NCBI GenBank assembly: GCA_964478415.1
Contig: CAYZII010000004.1
Span: forward strand, 1 to 64,000
DNA length: 64,000 bases
Source of the DNA: Sulfuricystis sp964478415
GTDB lineage: Bacteria; Pseudomonadota; Gammaproteobacteria; Burkholderiales; Rhodocyclaceae
Reading direction: 5' to 3'
Shown piece after piece: positions 34,343-42,909 of this stretch. The notes below the pieces were generated by a model that was given only the letters and a program-made list of their open reading frames with translations, was not told where the DNA came from and ran no database searches. Each line of letters starts with the position of its first letter. The stretch's first letter is position 1. The position numbers and the translations under genes are program-made.

Positions 34343-34405
34343 GGTGCGTTCCCCTTCGAGCGTGCAAGTCTACTCGCGAAGCTTTACCGTGAGGAGAGAA
34401 CAAAC

Positions 34406-34456
34406 TGTGGAAAGAGACATCGATTCTGTGCATAACCTCCATTTCGCTTGTGCACA
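34406..34456. promoter_or_regulatory. Cluster of DnaA-box-like sequences upstream of dnaB
   Basis: Three nonamer-like sites lie within 51 bases. TGTGCATAA (34427-34435) is the reverse complement of TTATGCACA, a full match to TTATNCACA. TGTGGAAA (34406-34413) and TTGTGCACA (34448-34456) are weaker. They suggest control of dnaB by DnaA, not a replication origin, since no AT-rich unwinding region is present. Confidence 0.4.
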
Positions 34457-34471
34457 GACCGAAGCCGGGCC

Positions 34472-34507
34472 AAAAAACGCCAAGAGCCGCTCGAGGGCGG
34501 CTCTTGG
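34472..34507 (-). terminator. Rho-independent terminator after rplI
   Basis: On the minus strand, a 10-bp stem (CAAGAGCCGC at 34506-34497 and its complement at 34490-34481) is followed by GCG and six T residues. It lies 20 bases beyond the rplI stop and separates the ribosomal protein operon from dnaB. Confidence 0.85.
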
Positions 34508-34526
34508 GAATGATTGGCCGCGCAGG

Positions 34527-34976
34527 TTACTGCTCGGCGACCACTGCCACGGTGATATGCGCCACGACATCGGCATGGGGAGCGATTTCCAGAACGACCT
34601 CCCCAAGTGTCTTGAGCGGACCTTGTGGCATGCGCACGGCGCTCTTTTCGATTGCGATGCCCTGCGCCGCGAGCGCTTCAACGATGTCGATCGTCGTCAC
34701 CGAACCGAACAGGCGGCCATCGACACCGGCCTTGCGGGCGATTTCGATACGCAATCCTTCCAGTTTCGTCGCCAGCGCCTGCGCCGCTGCCAGCTTCTCG
34801 GCGGCCAGCCTTTCGAGCTCGGCGCGACGCTCCTCGAACACCTTGACGTTCTCTGGGGTCGCGCGCTTGGCGAATCCCTTCGGGATCAGATAGTTGCGCG
34901 CGTAGCCTTCCTTGACCTTGACGACATCGCCCAGATTACCGAGGTTCGCCACCTTGTCCATCAGAATCACTTGCAT
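34527..34976 (-). CDS. rplI: 50S ribosomal protein L9
   Basis: Ribosomal protein of 149 residues that binds 23S rRNA near the L1 stalk. It has the standard MQVILMDKVANLGNLGDVV start with the GYARNYLIPKGFA loop, a long connecting helix and the C-terminal domain. It ends the rpsF-priB-rpsR-rplI operon and is followed by an intrinsic terminator. Confidence 0.98.
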   Translation of the reverse strand: MQVILMDKVANLGNLGDVVKVKEGYARNYLIPKGFAKRATPENVKVFEERRAELERLAAEKLAAAQALATKLEGLRIEIARKAGVDGRLFGSVTTIDIVEALAAQGIAIEKSAVRMPQGPLKTLGEVVLEIAPHADVVAHITVAVVAEQ

Positions 34977-34990
34977 GGTTTGCCTCCTCG

Positions 34991-35263
34991 TTAGCGATGC
35001 AGGTCGGTGTAAGGCAGCAGCGCCAGGAAGCGCGCCCGTTTGATCGCGGTCGACAGCTGGCGCTGATAGCGGCTCTTGGTACCCGTGATACGCGCCGGCA
35101 TGATCTTGCCGGTCTCGGTGATGAAATCCTTCAACAGCTCGACGTCCTTGTAATCGACATAGGGAATCTTCTCCGCGGAGAAACGGCAGTACTTGCGCCG
35201 CTTGAGCTGGTTGCGACTCTTGCTGCGCTCATCTCTTTTCTTGCTGCTCGGTTTGAAAGCCAT
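34991..35263 (-). CDS. rpsR: 30S ribosomal protein S18
   Basis: Small-subunit protein of 90 residues that pairs with S6 on 16S rRNA. Typical segments are KRRKYCRFSAEKI, the DYKDVELLKDFITETGKI helix and TGTKSRYQRQL. The start at the ATG for MAFKPSSKKR is chosen because homologues begin there; the frame is open further upstream. Its ATG is two bases after the priB stop. Confidence 0.97.
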   Translation of the reverse strand: MAFKPSSKKRDERSKSRNQLKRRKYCRFSAEKIPYVDYKDVELLKDFITETGKIMPARITGTKSRYQRQLSTAIKRARFLALLPYTDLHR

Positions 35264-35265
35264 TT

Positions 35266-35583
35266 TCACTCTTCCTTCTGACAATTTTCGACAAATTCGA
35301 CACAGGTTACATGGAGGACTGGCGTTTTCCGCTTCAGGCTGCGGGAGGCCAGGAATCCACTCACACGCAGCTCGCTGCCCGGCGCGACATCCCTGAGCAG
35401 CAATGCGGTCGCCGCGAGTGCCACACAAGGGATTTCGCAATTGACACGGCGCTGGCCTCCAGCTTCGTGTTGTTCCGACTCATGGGCAATCTGGAACTCG
35501 AGAATCGGTACGCCTGCAGGGGAGTAACGCAATGCGCCACGCTCCTGGAGGACACCAGCCAGCTCGGTGTGGTTGTCCCTCAC
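35266..35583 (-). CDS. priB: Primosomal replication protein PriB (GTG start)
   Basis: Single-stranded DNA-binding OB-fold protein of 105 residues that helps PriA reload the replisome at stalled forks. The core reads ILEFQIAHESEQHEAGGQRRV, then EIPCVALA, then LRVSGFLASRSLK. The start is a GTG, since an overlapping ATG is out of frame. Its place between rpsF and rpsR is standard for proteobacteria. No arginine-rich extension is seen. Confidence 0.92.
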   Translation of the reverse strand: MRDNHTELAGVLQERGALRYSPAGVPILEFQIAHESEQHEAGGQRRVNCEIPCVALAATALLLRDVAPGSELRVSGFLASRSLKRKTPVLHVTCVEFVENCQKEE

Positions 35584-35602
35584 CGCTGCGCCATCAACGG
35601 AT

Positions 35603-35992
35603 TCACTCGGCGGCCGCTGCCTCCTCGGCAGGCTTGTCCTCGCCTTGGGCTGCGCCGGTCAGAGAACGCGCCTTTTCTTCCTTCATCATCGGGGAAGGCG
35701 CTGTCTCTGCCTGATCCATCTTCACGGTCAGGTGGCGCAACACGGCATCATTGAACTTGAAGGCATTCTCGAGTTCGCGCAGTGTCTCGATGCCGCACTC
35801 GATGTTCATCAGCACGTAATGAGCCTTGTGCACCTTCTGGATCGGATAGGCCAACTGGCGACGCCCCCAATCTTCGAGGCGATGGATCGCTCCACCGGCA
35901 CCGGTGACGAGCGACTTATAACGCTCGATCATCGCGGGCACCTGGTCGGACTGGTCCGGATGGACAATGAAAACGATTTCGTAATGTCGCAT
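35603..35992 (-). CDS. rpsF: 30S ribosomal protein S6
   Basis: Small-subunit protein of 129 residues, first gene of the rpsF-priB-rpsR-rplI operon. The start is the ATG giving MRHYEIVFIVHPDQ. The family core RLEDWGRRQLAYPIQKVHKAHYV is present, and the tail is acidic and alanine-rich (EEAAAAE), as in many betaproteobacteria. A good promoter lies upstream at 36067-36095. Confidence 0.97.
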   Translation of the reverse strand: MRHYEIVFIVHPDQSDQVPAMIERYKSLVTGAGGAIHRLEDWGRRQLAYPIQKVHKAHYVLMNIECGIETLRELENAFKFNDAVLRHLTVKMDQAETAPSPMMKEEKARSLTGAAQGEDKPAEEAAAAE

Positions 35993-36066
35993 GAACTCTC
36001 CTTTTGGCTCGGGTTGAGCCCCCTCGCATGCGCGTTTCGAGTGGGGCAAGGATTGAAAAGGCACTG

Positions 36067-36095
36067 ATTTTATCCATACCTGCACGGAAATACAA
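36067..36095 (-). promoter_or_regulatory. Sigma-70 promoter of the rpsF operon
   Basis: On the minus strand TTGTAT (36095-36090) and TAAAAT (36072-36067) are separated by exactly 17 bases. The leader to the rpsF ATG is about 70 bases, long enough for autogenous control by S6-S18, although I did not identify that structure. Confidence 0.65.
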
Positions 36096-36157
36096 GGTGA
36101 TTTGCGATGCAGCGGGCCCCGTTATCACGTTTGCGGCGTTCAGCGATCTCCCTGATA

Positions 36158-37030
36158 ATGGTCTCGATGAAAATGGACTCTTCTTCTGGCGGGCTCGATC
36201 TCGAAGGCTGGGTCGCTTACTTCAGCGCTTCGCCGATTCCGGTGCTGCGCCACACGGAACAACAGCTCGTGCAGTTGCGCGAGCATGCCTACAAAGCGAA
36301 TGCCCGAACGATTTCCTCGGTGATCCTGAAGGACCCGATGATGACGTTGCGCGTGCTCGCCTACATCGAGAGCAACCGCAGCAAGAAACGCCTCACCGAC
36401 ATCACCACGATAGAGCGCTCGTTGATGATGATCGGCATGGAACCTTTCTTCGAGCACTTCCAGAACCTGCCACTCGTCGAAGACCACCTCAAAGGACACC
36501 CGCGCGCCCTGCTGGGACTGCTCAAGGTCATCAGCCGTGCCCGCAAGGCCGCCCATTGGGCGCGTGAATGGGCCATCCAGCGTCATGATCTGGATGTCGA
36601 CGAAATCACCGTTGCCGCGTTGCTCTACGATTTCGCGGAAATCTTGATGTGGTGTTTCGCTCCCGGCTTGGCCGTGCAGGTAGCGGATCGCCAGAAGGCC
36701 GATCGCACCTTGCGTTCGGTCTTGGTACAGACGGAGATTTATGGCGTGCCGCTCTGGCAGATCAAGAAGGAACTCGCGCTACGCTGGCATCTGCCTCAAC
36801 TGCTAATTACCCTGATGGATCCGCAAAACGCCGAACATCCGCGCGTCCGGAACGTCAAGCTCGCCGTCGATCTGGCGCGTCACTCCGCCAATGGTTGGGA
36901 CGACGCGGCGCTACCGGACGATTTCAAGGCCATTGAAGAGCTGCTGCACATCAGTCATGAGACCTTGTTGCACAGGCTCGGTCTCGATTTGCCTCCCGCC
37001 GAGAACGACAAGCCTGCGGCGAACGGATAA
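36158..37030 (+). CDS. HDOD domain protein
   Basis: Protein of about 290 residues made of one HDOD domain (about residues 20-230). HDOD domains resemble HD phosphohydrolases but usually lack the catalytic HD pair, and here no HD doublet is evident in the expected LLYDFAEIL helix. They occur in bacterial signalling proteins. The conserved PIPVLRHTEQQL start and LKDPMMTLRVLAYI helix are clear. Three in-frame ATGs (36158, 36167, 36173) compete and none has a strong ribosome site. It is divergent from rpsF and is followed 13 bases on by a tRNA gene. Confidence 0.85.
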   Translation: MVSMKMDSSSGGLDLEGWVAYFSASPIPVLRHTEQQLVQLREHAYKANARTISSVILKDPMMTLRVLAYIESNRSKKRLTDITTIERSLMMIGMEPFFEHFQNLPLVEDHLKGHPRALLGLLKVISRARKAAHWAREWAIQRHDLDVDEITVAALLYDFAEILMWCFAPGLAVQVADRQKADRTLRSVLVQTEIYGVPLWQIKKELALRWHLPQLLITLMDPQNAEHPRVRNVKLAVDLARHSANGWDDAALPDDFKAIEELLHISHETLLHRLGLDLPPAENDKPAANG

Positions 37031-37043
37031 AATGCGCCGCCAC

Positions 37044-37119
37044 GCCCTCGTAGCTCAGTGGATAGAGCGACCGCCTCCTAAGCGGTAGGTCGCAGGTTCG
37101 ATTCCTGCCTTGGGCGCCA
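37044..37119 (+). tRNA. tRNA-Arg (anticodon CCT)
   Basis: A 76-base tRNA gene with encoded CCA, reading AGG codons. D stem GCTC/GAGC, anticodon stem ACCGC/GCGGT with loop CTCCTAA (anticodon 37076-37078, within 37074-37080), variable region AGGTC and T arm GCAGG TTCGATT CCTGC are all regular. The acceptor stem is not: GCCCTCG faces CTTGGGC, so positions 5-68 (T-T) and 6-67 (C-T) do not pair. A regular stem would need CGAGGGC. It is probably functional, but the mismatches deserve a check. Confidence 0.88.
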
Positions 37120-37137
37120 GCAATCCCGGCAGCGGCG

Positions 37138-37575
37138 TTACTTGATACGGGTCAGGTGGGCGCCGCGTTTCGCGGGTCGATCAGCGGAGGATTCTCCCAC
37201 CCTCTCGGTATCGACGACTGCCGTATCGCCAGCGCCGACTTTCGTCGCATCGCCCGAGACCTCTTCTCCCCGCTGCACTTCGAAGGCCATTCCCTGGCCA
37301 TTTTCACGCGCATAGATCGCGGCAACGGCTGCGACAGGCACGCATACCTGGAAAGGCGCGCCGCTGAAACGGGTCTGAAAGACGATTTCCTCATTACCCA
37401 TCACCAGCTGATGAGTCGCCTCAGGACTGATGTTGAGCACGATCTGTCCATCGCGGACGAACTCACGCGGCACCCGAGTGCGGGCATCCACCTGGACGAC
37501 GAGATAGGGGGTCAATCCGCTATCGACACACCATTCGTGAATGGCGCGAATCAGGTAGGGTTTGCTCGATGTCAT
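37138..37575 (-). CDS. sspB: ClpXP adaptor SspB
   Basis: Adaptor of 145 residues that delivers ssrA-tagged proteins to ClpXP. The N-terminal domain starts MTSSKPYLIRAIHEWCVDSG and contains PHLVVQ-like VQVDARTRVPREFV and NISPEATHQLVMGNE, with the VAAVAAIYARENGQGM strand. The disordered tail ends GAHLTRIK, matching the ClpX-binding position. Within this tail a copy of the dispersed repeat is read as TKVGAGDTAV. It follows sspA, as in many proteobacteria. Confidence 0.94.
   Translation of the reverse strand: MTSSKPYLIRAIHEWCVDSGLTPYLVVQVDARTRVPREFVRDGQIVLNISPEATHQLVMGNEEIVFQTRFSGAPFQVCVPVAAVAAIYARENGQGMAFEVQRGEEVSGDATKVGAGDTAVVDTERVGESSADRPAKRGAHLTRIK
37217..37244 (+). repeat. Dispersed repeat, copy 8 (inside sspB)
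   Basis: The core matches the consensus fully and the NTTTCG extension is present. It lies in the flexible tail of SspB and encodes TKVGAGDTAV, the same reading phase as copy 11. Confidence 0.8.
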
Positions 37576-37614
37576 CTCGGCCAGGGAGAAAAGGCACTTT
37601 CGACGCGAAACACC

Positions 37615-38214
37615 TCAGCGCCGCATCACCTTTTCCGAAGGCGTCAGAGCGTCAATGAAGCCCTGCCGCGCAAAAATTCGCTCGGCATATTTGAGGATCG
37701 GCGCGGCTGACTTCGGCAAGTCGATGCTGTAATGTTCGAGCCGCCACAACAGCGGGGCGATCGCCACGTCGAGCATTGAGAAATCGTCACCCAGCAGATA
37801 TTTCTGCTTGGCGAACAAGGGCGCCAGCTCGACGAGACGGTCGCGGATGTGCGCACGCGCCTTGTCGGCCGACTTGAGATGTCGCTCGAGGGCATCGATG
37901 TGTTGGCCGAACAGTTCATGCTCCATCGTATGCAGTAGCTGACGCGCCTTGGCACGCGTCTGCGGATCCGGCGGCATCAACTGGGGATGCGGGAAACGTT
38001 CATCGATGTATTCGTTGATGATGTTCGCCTCGTAGAGCACGAGGTCGCGATCGACCAGTACCGGCACGCGGTTATAGGGATTGATGACGGCGATGTCTTC
38101 CGGTTTGTTGAACAGATCGACGTCGATGACCTGGAAATCCATCTGCTTTTCATACAGGACGATGCGACAGCGATGACTATACGGGCAGGTAGTGCCCGAA
38201 TACAGGTTCATCAT
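37615..38214 (-). CDS. sspA: Stringent starvation protein A
   Basis: Glutathione-transferase-fold protein of 199 residues that binds RNA polymerase and modulates transcription during starvation and acid stress. The thioredoxin-like N-terminus reads MMNLYSGTTCPYSHRCRIVL, with NPYNRVPVLVDRD and YEANIINEYIDERFPHP next. The start at MMNLYSG is preferred over an upstream in-frame codon. It is transcribed in the same direction as petABC and upstream of sspB. Confidence 0.95.
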   Translation of the reverse strand: MMNLYSGTTCPYSHRCRIVLYEKQMDFQVIDVDLFNKPEDIAVINPYNRVPVLVDRDLVLYEANIINEYIDERFPHPQLMPPDPQTRAKARQLLHTMEHELFGQHIDALERHLKSADKARAHIRDRLVELAPLFAKQKYLLGDDFSMLDVAIAPLLWRLEHYSIDLPKSAAPILKYAERIFARQGFIDALTPSEKVMRR

Positions 38215-38307
38215 GGCACTTGTTCCCCATGAATAATCGGAATCACGTACCACACGTCGCACGGGTGGATTCATGTCTCGGTGTCCCATGGCAGGATAGT
38301 CGTTCGG

Positions 38308-39018
38308 TTAGTGCACGTCTTTCCAGTATTCGCGCTTCAGGGCGTACGTCAAGACGAACAGGATCGCCAGCGCGATCAACACGACGACCCCCAGCTCCTT
38401 GCGGTAGTTCTGCACCGGTTCCCCCATGTAGTTCAGGAAACCGACCAGATCGGCGATCATCGCGTCGAAATCTTCAGGCTTCATCAGACCTGGCTTGGCG
38501 AGCACCAGCTTGTGATCCGGCCCGAGCTCCTGCTCACCCTGCAACTCCCAAAACACATGGGGCATCGCAACATTCGGAAACACCACGTTGTTCCAACCAC
38601 TCGGGCGGCTGTCATCGCGGTAGAAGCTGCGCAGATAAGTGTACAGCCAGTCGGCTCCCGAACCGAACTCGGAAGCACGGGCGCGCGCGATCACCGTCAG
38701 ATCGGGCGGCGCCGCCCCAAACCACTGCTTGGCCTCATCGCGGCGCATCGCGATCGTCATCAGCTCGCCCACCTTTTCCTGGGTGAAAAGCAGGTTGTCC
38801 TTGATCTGCTGCTCAGTAAGACCTATGTCACGCAACCGGTTGTAGCGCATGAAAGACGCCGCATGACAATTCAGGCAGTAATTGACGAACACTTTTGCGC
38901 CGTTTTGCAGGGCTGCATAATCACGGCTACGGTCGGGCGCTTTGTCGAGGTGAAGTTCCCCACCGCTGGCAAAGGCAAGCAGTGGCACACAAAACCAGAC
39001 GAAGAAAAGCTTTTTCAT
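38308..39018 (-). CDS. petC: Ubiquinol-cytochrome c reductase, cytochrome c1
   Basis: Cytochrome c1 subunit of the bc1 complex, 236 residues, carrying electrons from the Rieske protein to soluble cytochrome c in the periplasm. It has a signal peptide (residues 1-18), the haem site CLNCH near residue 53, a probable sixth-ligand methionine in the NVAMPHVFWELQG region, and a C-terminal membrane anchor (VLIALAILFVLTYAL) ending in basic residues. It is the last gene of petA-petB-petC and its start overlaps the petB stop by one base. Confidence 0.96.
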   Translation of the reverse strand: MKKLFFVWFCVPLLAFASGGELHLDKAPDRSRDYAALQNGAKVFVNYCLNCHAASFMRYNRLRDIGLTEQQIKDNLLFTQEKVGELMTIAMRRDEAKQWFGAAPPDLTVIARARASEFGSGADWLYTYLRSFYRDDSRPSGWNNVVFPNVAMPHVFWELQGEQELGPDHKLVLAKPGLMKPEDFDAMIADLVGFLNYMGEPVQNYRKELGVVVLIALAILFVLTYALKREYWKDVH

Positions 39019-40316
39019 TATTTAGTCACCCTTTCCGGTTCGGGTTTGCATTTGTCCAGCGCAGTATAGATGGGCATCAACAGGAAGAATGCAAAGTACA
39101 GGATCGTGCAGATTTGCGCGACCAGCGTGCGTCCAGGCGTCGGCGGCAGCATACCCAGATAGCCGAGGATCACAAAGCTGATCGTAAAAACCGTCAATGC
39201 CACTTTGTAGAGCGGACCACGGTAGCGGATCGACTTCACCGGGCTGCGATCCAGCCACGGCAGGAAGAAGAATGCCGCAACCCCCAAGCCCATGAAGATT
39301 ACGCCCCAGAGCTTGGCATCGATCCAGAAGAAATTGACTGTATTCGCCCGCAGGATCGAATAGAAAGGCCCGAAATACCACACCGGCGCAATGTGGGGAG
39401 GCGTGACGAGCGGGTCGGCAGGATAGAAATTGTTGGCTTCCAGGAAATAGCCGCCGCCCTCCGGCATGAAGAACACCACGACCGAGAACACGATCAGGAA
39501 GCCCACGACACCAACGATGTCCTTCACCGTGTAATAGGGATGGAAAGGGATGCCATCCAGTGGCACACCGTTGGCGTCCTTCTTCTTCTTGATCTCGATG
39601 CCATCCGGATTGTTGGAGCCGACTTCGTGCAGTGCGATCAGATGCACCGCCACCAGCGCAGGGAGGATCAACACGGGCAGCAAATAATGCAGCGAGAACA
39701 GGCGGTTCAACGTGGCATCGCCGACCACGTAGTCGCCACGCAACCAGACGCCGAGATCATTGCCGATCAAAGGGATCGCCGTAAACAGGTTCAGGATCAC
39801 CTGCGCACCCCAATAAGACATCTGCCCCCAAGGTAGCAGATAGCCCATAAAAGCGGTGGCCATCAGCACCAGAAAGATCAGTACGCCGACGATCCAGACC
39901 AGCTCGCGCGGATTGCGGTAGGAGCCATAGAGCAGGCCGCGGAACATGTGCAAATAAACGACAATGAAAAACGCTGATGCACCGGTGGAATGCATGTAGC
40001 GAATCAACCAGCCCCACGGTACGTCACGCATGATGTATTCGACGCTGGCGAAGGCCACCGGGACACCCGAGGCGTTCAGCGATGCATCGGGTTTGTAGTG
40101 CATGACCAGGAATACACCGGTGAGAATCTGTATTACCAGCACCAGCAAGGCCAGCGAACCGAAGAAGTACCAGAAATTGAAATTCTTCGGGGCATAGTAT
40201 TTGGCCAGATGGTCGTTCCACAACGCCATCAAAGGGAAACGCGCATCGACCCATTCCAGCAAGTTGCCAACTGTCGTACCGTCGGACTTGTATTTCTCGG
40301 CTTTGGCGCCAGCCAT
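39018..40316 (-). CDS. petB: Ubiquinol-cytochrome c reductase, cytochrome b
   Basis: Membrane core of the bc1 complex, 432 residues with eight or more helices. Haem-ligating histidines are visible in helix B (MRYMHSTGASAFFIVVYLHMF) and helix D (SLHYLLPVLILPALVAVHLIALH). The quinol-site motif of cytochrome b, PEWY-like in most proteins, appears here as APVWYFGPFY. The N-terminus includes WVDARFPLMALW. It lies three bases from petA and overlaps petC. Confidence 0.97.
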   Translation of the reverse strand: MAGAKAEKYKSDGTTVGNLLEWVDARFPLMALWNDHLAKYYAPKNFNFWYFFGSLALLVLVIQILTGVFLVMHYKPDASLNASGVPVAFASVEYIMRDVPWGWLIRYMHSTGASAFFIVVYLHMFRGLLYGSYRNPRELVWIVGVLIFLVLMATAFMGYLLPWGQMSYWGAQVILNLFTAIPLIGNDLGVWLRGDYVVGDATLNRLFSLHYLLPVLILPALVAVHLIALHEVGSNNPDGIEIKKKKDANGVPLDGIPFHPYYTVKDIVGVVGFLIVFSVVVFFMPEGGGYFLEANNFYPADPLVTPPHIAPVWYFGPFYSILRANTVNFFWIDAKLWGVIFMGLGVAAFFFLPWLDRSPVKSIRYRGPLYKVALTVFTISFVILGYLGMLPPTPGRTLVAQICTILYFAFFLLMPIYTALDKCKPEPERVTK

Positions 40317-40319
40317 GAC

Positions 40320-40916
40320 TTAAGCTCCCTTCTTGTCTTCGCCAATCAGAATCTTGGCGTCGGACAGGTAGTAGTGTGGCGGAATTTCGAGATTGTCGGG
40401 CGCCGGCTTGTTCTTGAACACCCGGCCGGCCAGATCGAAAGTCGAGCCGTGACAGGGACAGAGAAAGCCGCCTGGCCAGTCGTCACCGAGACCCGATTCG
40501 GTGCCTGTCTTGAACTTCTCTGTCGGCGAGCAGCCCAGATGGGTACAAATACCGATCGCGACCAGGTATTCCGGCTTGATCGAACGGAACTCGTTCTTCG
40601 CGTAATCCGGCTGCTGACGACGCTCCGATTTCGGATCCGCCAGCTTGTCGTCGTGCTTCGTCAGAGTGTCGAGCATTTCCTTGGTGCGATGGATGATCCA
40701 CACCGGCTTGCCGCGCCATTCGACGGTCATCATCTCACCAGGCTGAAGCTTGCTGATGTCGACTTCCACCGGGGCACCGGCGGATTTGGCGCGCTCCGAG
40801 GGTGCCAGGGAACCGACGAAGGGCACGACCGCAGCCACACCCGCCACGCCGCCGGCCACCGAGGTGGCAACCAGCAGGCGGCGCCGGCCACAATCCACTT
40901 TGTCGTCACAACTCAT
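40320..40916 (-). CDS. petA: Ubiquinol-cytochrome c reductase, Rieske iron-sulfur subunit
   Basis: Rieske protein of 198 residues that accepts electrons from ubiquinol. A twin-arginine-like signal anchor (CGRRRLLVATSVAGG) lies at residues 9-23. The [2Fe-2S] ligands are in CTHLGCSPTEK and CPCHGSTFD. It is the first gene of the pet operon. The 143 bases upstream to recR contain an AT-rich block (about 40930-40965) likely to include the promoter, but no box pair with good spacing was found. Confidence 0.97.
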   Translation of the reverse strand: MSCDDKVDCGRRRLLVATSVAGGVAGVAAVVPFVGSLAPSERAKSAGAPVEVDISKLQPGEMMTVEWRGKPVWIIHRTKEMLDTLTKHDDKLADPKSERRQQPDYAKNEFRSIKPEYLVAIGICTHLGCSPTEKFKTGTESGLGDDWPGGFLCPCHGSTFDLAGRVFKNKPAPDNLEIPPHYYLSDAKILIGEDKKGA

Positions 40917-41059
40917 GGTAGCTTCCTATCATTTAGGTCAAATACGGAAATTTTTAAATTCTACCCAACACAGCTGACAATTCATAGCCCTGCTGAACGC
41001 TGCCGTCCGTTTCAAATCGGCGCTTGACACGGTCGGGGCCCGTCTCGACCGACAATCTC

Positions 41060-41653
41060 TCAGTACTCACGTCGATCGAGCAAGGCTTGGGCGACACTCG
41101 CTGCGTCGGCATACTCGATCTCGCTGCCCGGTGGCAAGCCACGCGCCAGACGGCTGACCCTGATCCCGCGCGCATGGAGCATCTCGGCGAGATAATGGGC
41201 GGTTACCTCGCCTTCCTGAGTCAGATTGGTGGCGAGGATCACTTCCTTCACCACGCCATCATTGACCCGCGCCAGGAGCCGATCGAAGGACAATTCCCGA
41301 GGGCCGATGCCCTCGAGAGGTGACAGCCGCCCCATCAGCACGTAATACAAGCCTCGGTAAGCCTGGGTCTGCTCCACGACATTGACGTCGGCCGGCATCT
41401 CGACGACACAGAGCTGGGTCGGATCGCGTTGCGGCGACAGACAGCGCTCACAAATCTCGGCCTCGGTGAAATTGTTGCACCGCGCGCAAGGATGCAGGGT
41501 TTGCAGGGCGCGCGTCAGCGCCGCCGCAAGCCGTTCGGCGCCTCGGCGCTCGTGCTGCAGCAGGTGATAGGCCATGCGCTGGGCGGATTTCGGCCCCACG
41601 CCCGGCAGACAGCGCAACGCGGCGACCAGCTCGTCCAGAGAAGATGCGCCCAT
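41060..41653 (-). CDS. recR: Recombination mediator protein RecR
   Basis: Recombination protein of 197 residues that works with RecO, and in some species RecF, to load RecA at gaps. It has the helix-hairpin-helix LRCLPGVGPKSAQRMAYHLL, a four-cysteine zinc site (CARCNNFTEAEICERC), and a Toprim domain with VVEMPADVNVVEQT. No yebC/ybaB-like gene is beside it; instead it follows the DUF2863 gene by 12 bases. Confidence 0.96.
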   Translation of the reverse strand: MGASSLDELVAALRCLPGVGPKSAQRMAYHLLQHERRGAERLAAALTRALQTLHPCARCNNFTEAEICERCLSPQRDPTQLCVVEMPADVNVVEQTQAYRGLYYVLMGRLSPLEGIGPRELSFDRLLARVNDGVVKEVILATNLTQEGEVTAHYLAEMLHARGIRVSRLARGLPPGSEIEYADAASVAQALLDRREY

Positions 41654-41665
41654 GAAGGGATGAGC

Positions 41666-42847
41666 TCAATGCAAATGCCGCGGCATCGCTTCCGTTTCCT
41701 GCTCCGGAAGCTCGGCGTGCACTGGTTCGCCTTCGGGATTCGGATACAGGGGGGCCCCGCAGTCGTCGCAATATTCGAGCGGAAAACGATGATCGAGCAC
41801 GAGGACATCGCGCACGCCGGCCTCGCGTAGCTCTGTCTCGATCTGCCCGGGCAGGTCGGCGGCTTCCTCTTCGTGCTCTAGCAACGGCCAGACCACGCCA
41901 TGGATCACGTCGCTCGCCTCCCCAAGGGTGAAACCGATGCGATATTCCTCGAGCTGGCGATCGTAATACGGTGCAATCACGGCGCGCAGATGTGTAGCCG
42001 GTACGTTCAGCGTCGTTTGCAGGAAGGCCACCGCCGCCCGCAGCGAATAGGGGCGCGAAGCGCGATCGGCCTCGCGGATCGCGGCATGGAAGGACTGGGG
42101 CAGCAAGGGTTCACTGGCACAGGCGGGCAGCAACGCCCGCAACGCCTCGCCTCCCTGCAAGCGCCATTGTTTGTACGCCTCGCTGCGATTGCCGTCTTCT
42201 TCCTGCCAACGGAACAGCGCTGCGCCACTGGGAGCACAGACGACACCGATCAGATAGCGTGTATCGGAAAGAAATTTCATCGTCTCCGGCAGTTGTGCGG
42301 GATCGAGCTTCGTGTCACGTCCATGCAGCGCGGCCTTGGCGAGCTTTTCCCGCAGCATGGCCGTCTCACAATAGCTTTGCGGCAATTGATCGGGACTGAA
42401 AAGGAAATTGGCCAGACCGAGGCGCACGTCGGCAGCGAACACATGGGCCTGCAACTGCACCCGCAACGTGGCGAGCGCCTCGGGATGGATCGTCCCAGCA
42501 GGGATGGCATAACGCGACCAGGCGAGCACCGGCGCGGCGAAGAGCAAGACATCCTGCCCTCCGCCACTGCCGGCCAACGGATGGTGATGCGATTCGGCGC
42601 AGCTTTCCACCAGATCGGCGAGTTCGTCATAGGCACGTCCCCCGCTGCCATAGAGGTGATCGAGCGCGGCATTCAGCGCGGCTTCATCCTGATTACGCAA
42701 CAGGCGATCGATGATACCGGCCAGGCGCTGCTCCCAGAACGCATCCTCGAGACGGCTGCCCGACAGGCTCAATTGTGTGGCGCCGTGGATCAGCGCTTCG
42801 GTATCCGGGGTCTGTTTGGTACGGCGGGCAAAACGGGAACGTTTCAT
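41666..42847 (-). CDS. DUF2863 family protein
   Basis: Protein of 393 residues of a family found mainly in betaproteobacteria with no known role. It begins MKRSRFARRTKQTPDTEAL and has an SGSRLEDAFWEQRL helix typical of the family. The C-terminus carries a CDDCGAPLYPNPEGE motif, which could bind a metal with other ligands, and acidic stretches. There is no signal peptide. It shares a strand with recR and may be co-transcribed with it. Confidence 0.85.
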   Translation of the reverse strand: MKRSRFARRTKQTPDTEALIHGATQLSLSGSRLEDAFWEQRLAGIIDRLLRNQDEAALNAALDHLYGSGGRAYDELADLVESCAESHHHPLAGSGGGQDVLLFAAPVLAWSRYAIPAGTIHPEALATLRVQLQAHVFAADVRLGLANFLFSPDQLPQSYCETAMLREKLAKAALHGRDTKLDPAQLPETMKFLSDTRYLIGVVCAPSGAALFRWQEEDGNRSEAYKQWRLQGGEALRALLPACASEPLLPQSFHAAIREADRASRPYSLRAAVAFLQTTLNVPATHLRAVIAPYYDRQLEEYRIGFTLGEASDVIHGVVWPLLEHEEEAADLPGQIETELREAGVRDVLVLDHRFPLEYCDDCGAPLYPNPEGEPVHAELPEQETEAMPRHLH

Positions 42848-42909
42848 GGCAATGTGCGCGACGGATGGCGGCAACGGCTAAGATAAAAATTTTAACAGTT
42901 CGACCGACG

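Noticed and set aside
34406..34456. Replication origin near dnaB
   Set aside because: Only one good DnaA box, no AT-rich unwinding region, and no dnaA or dnaN nearby.
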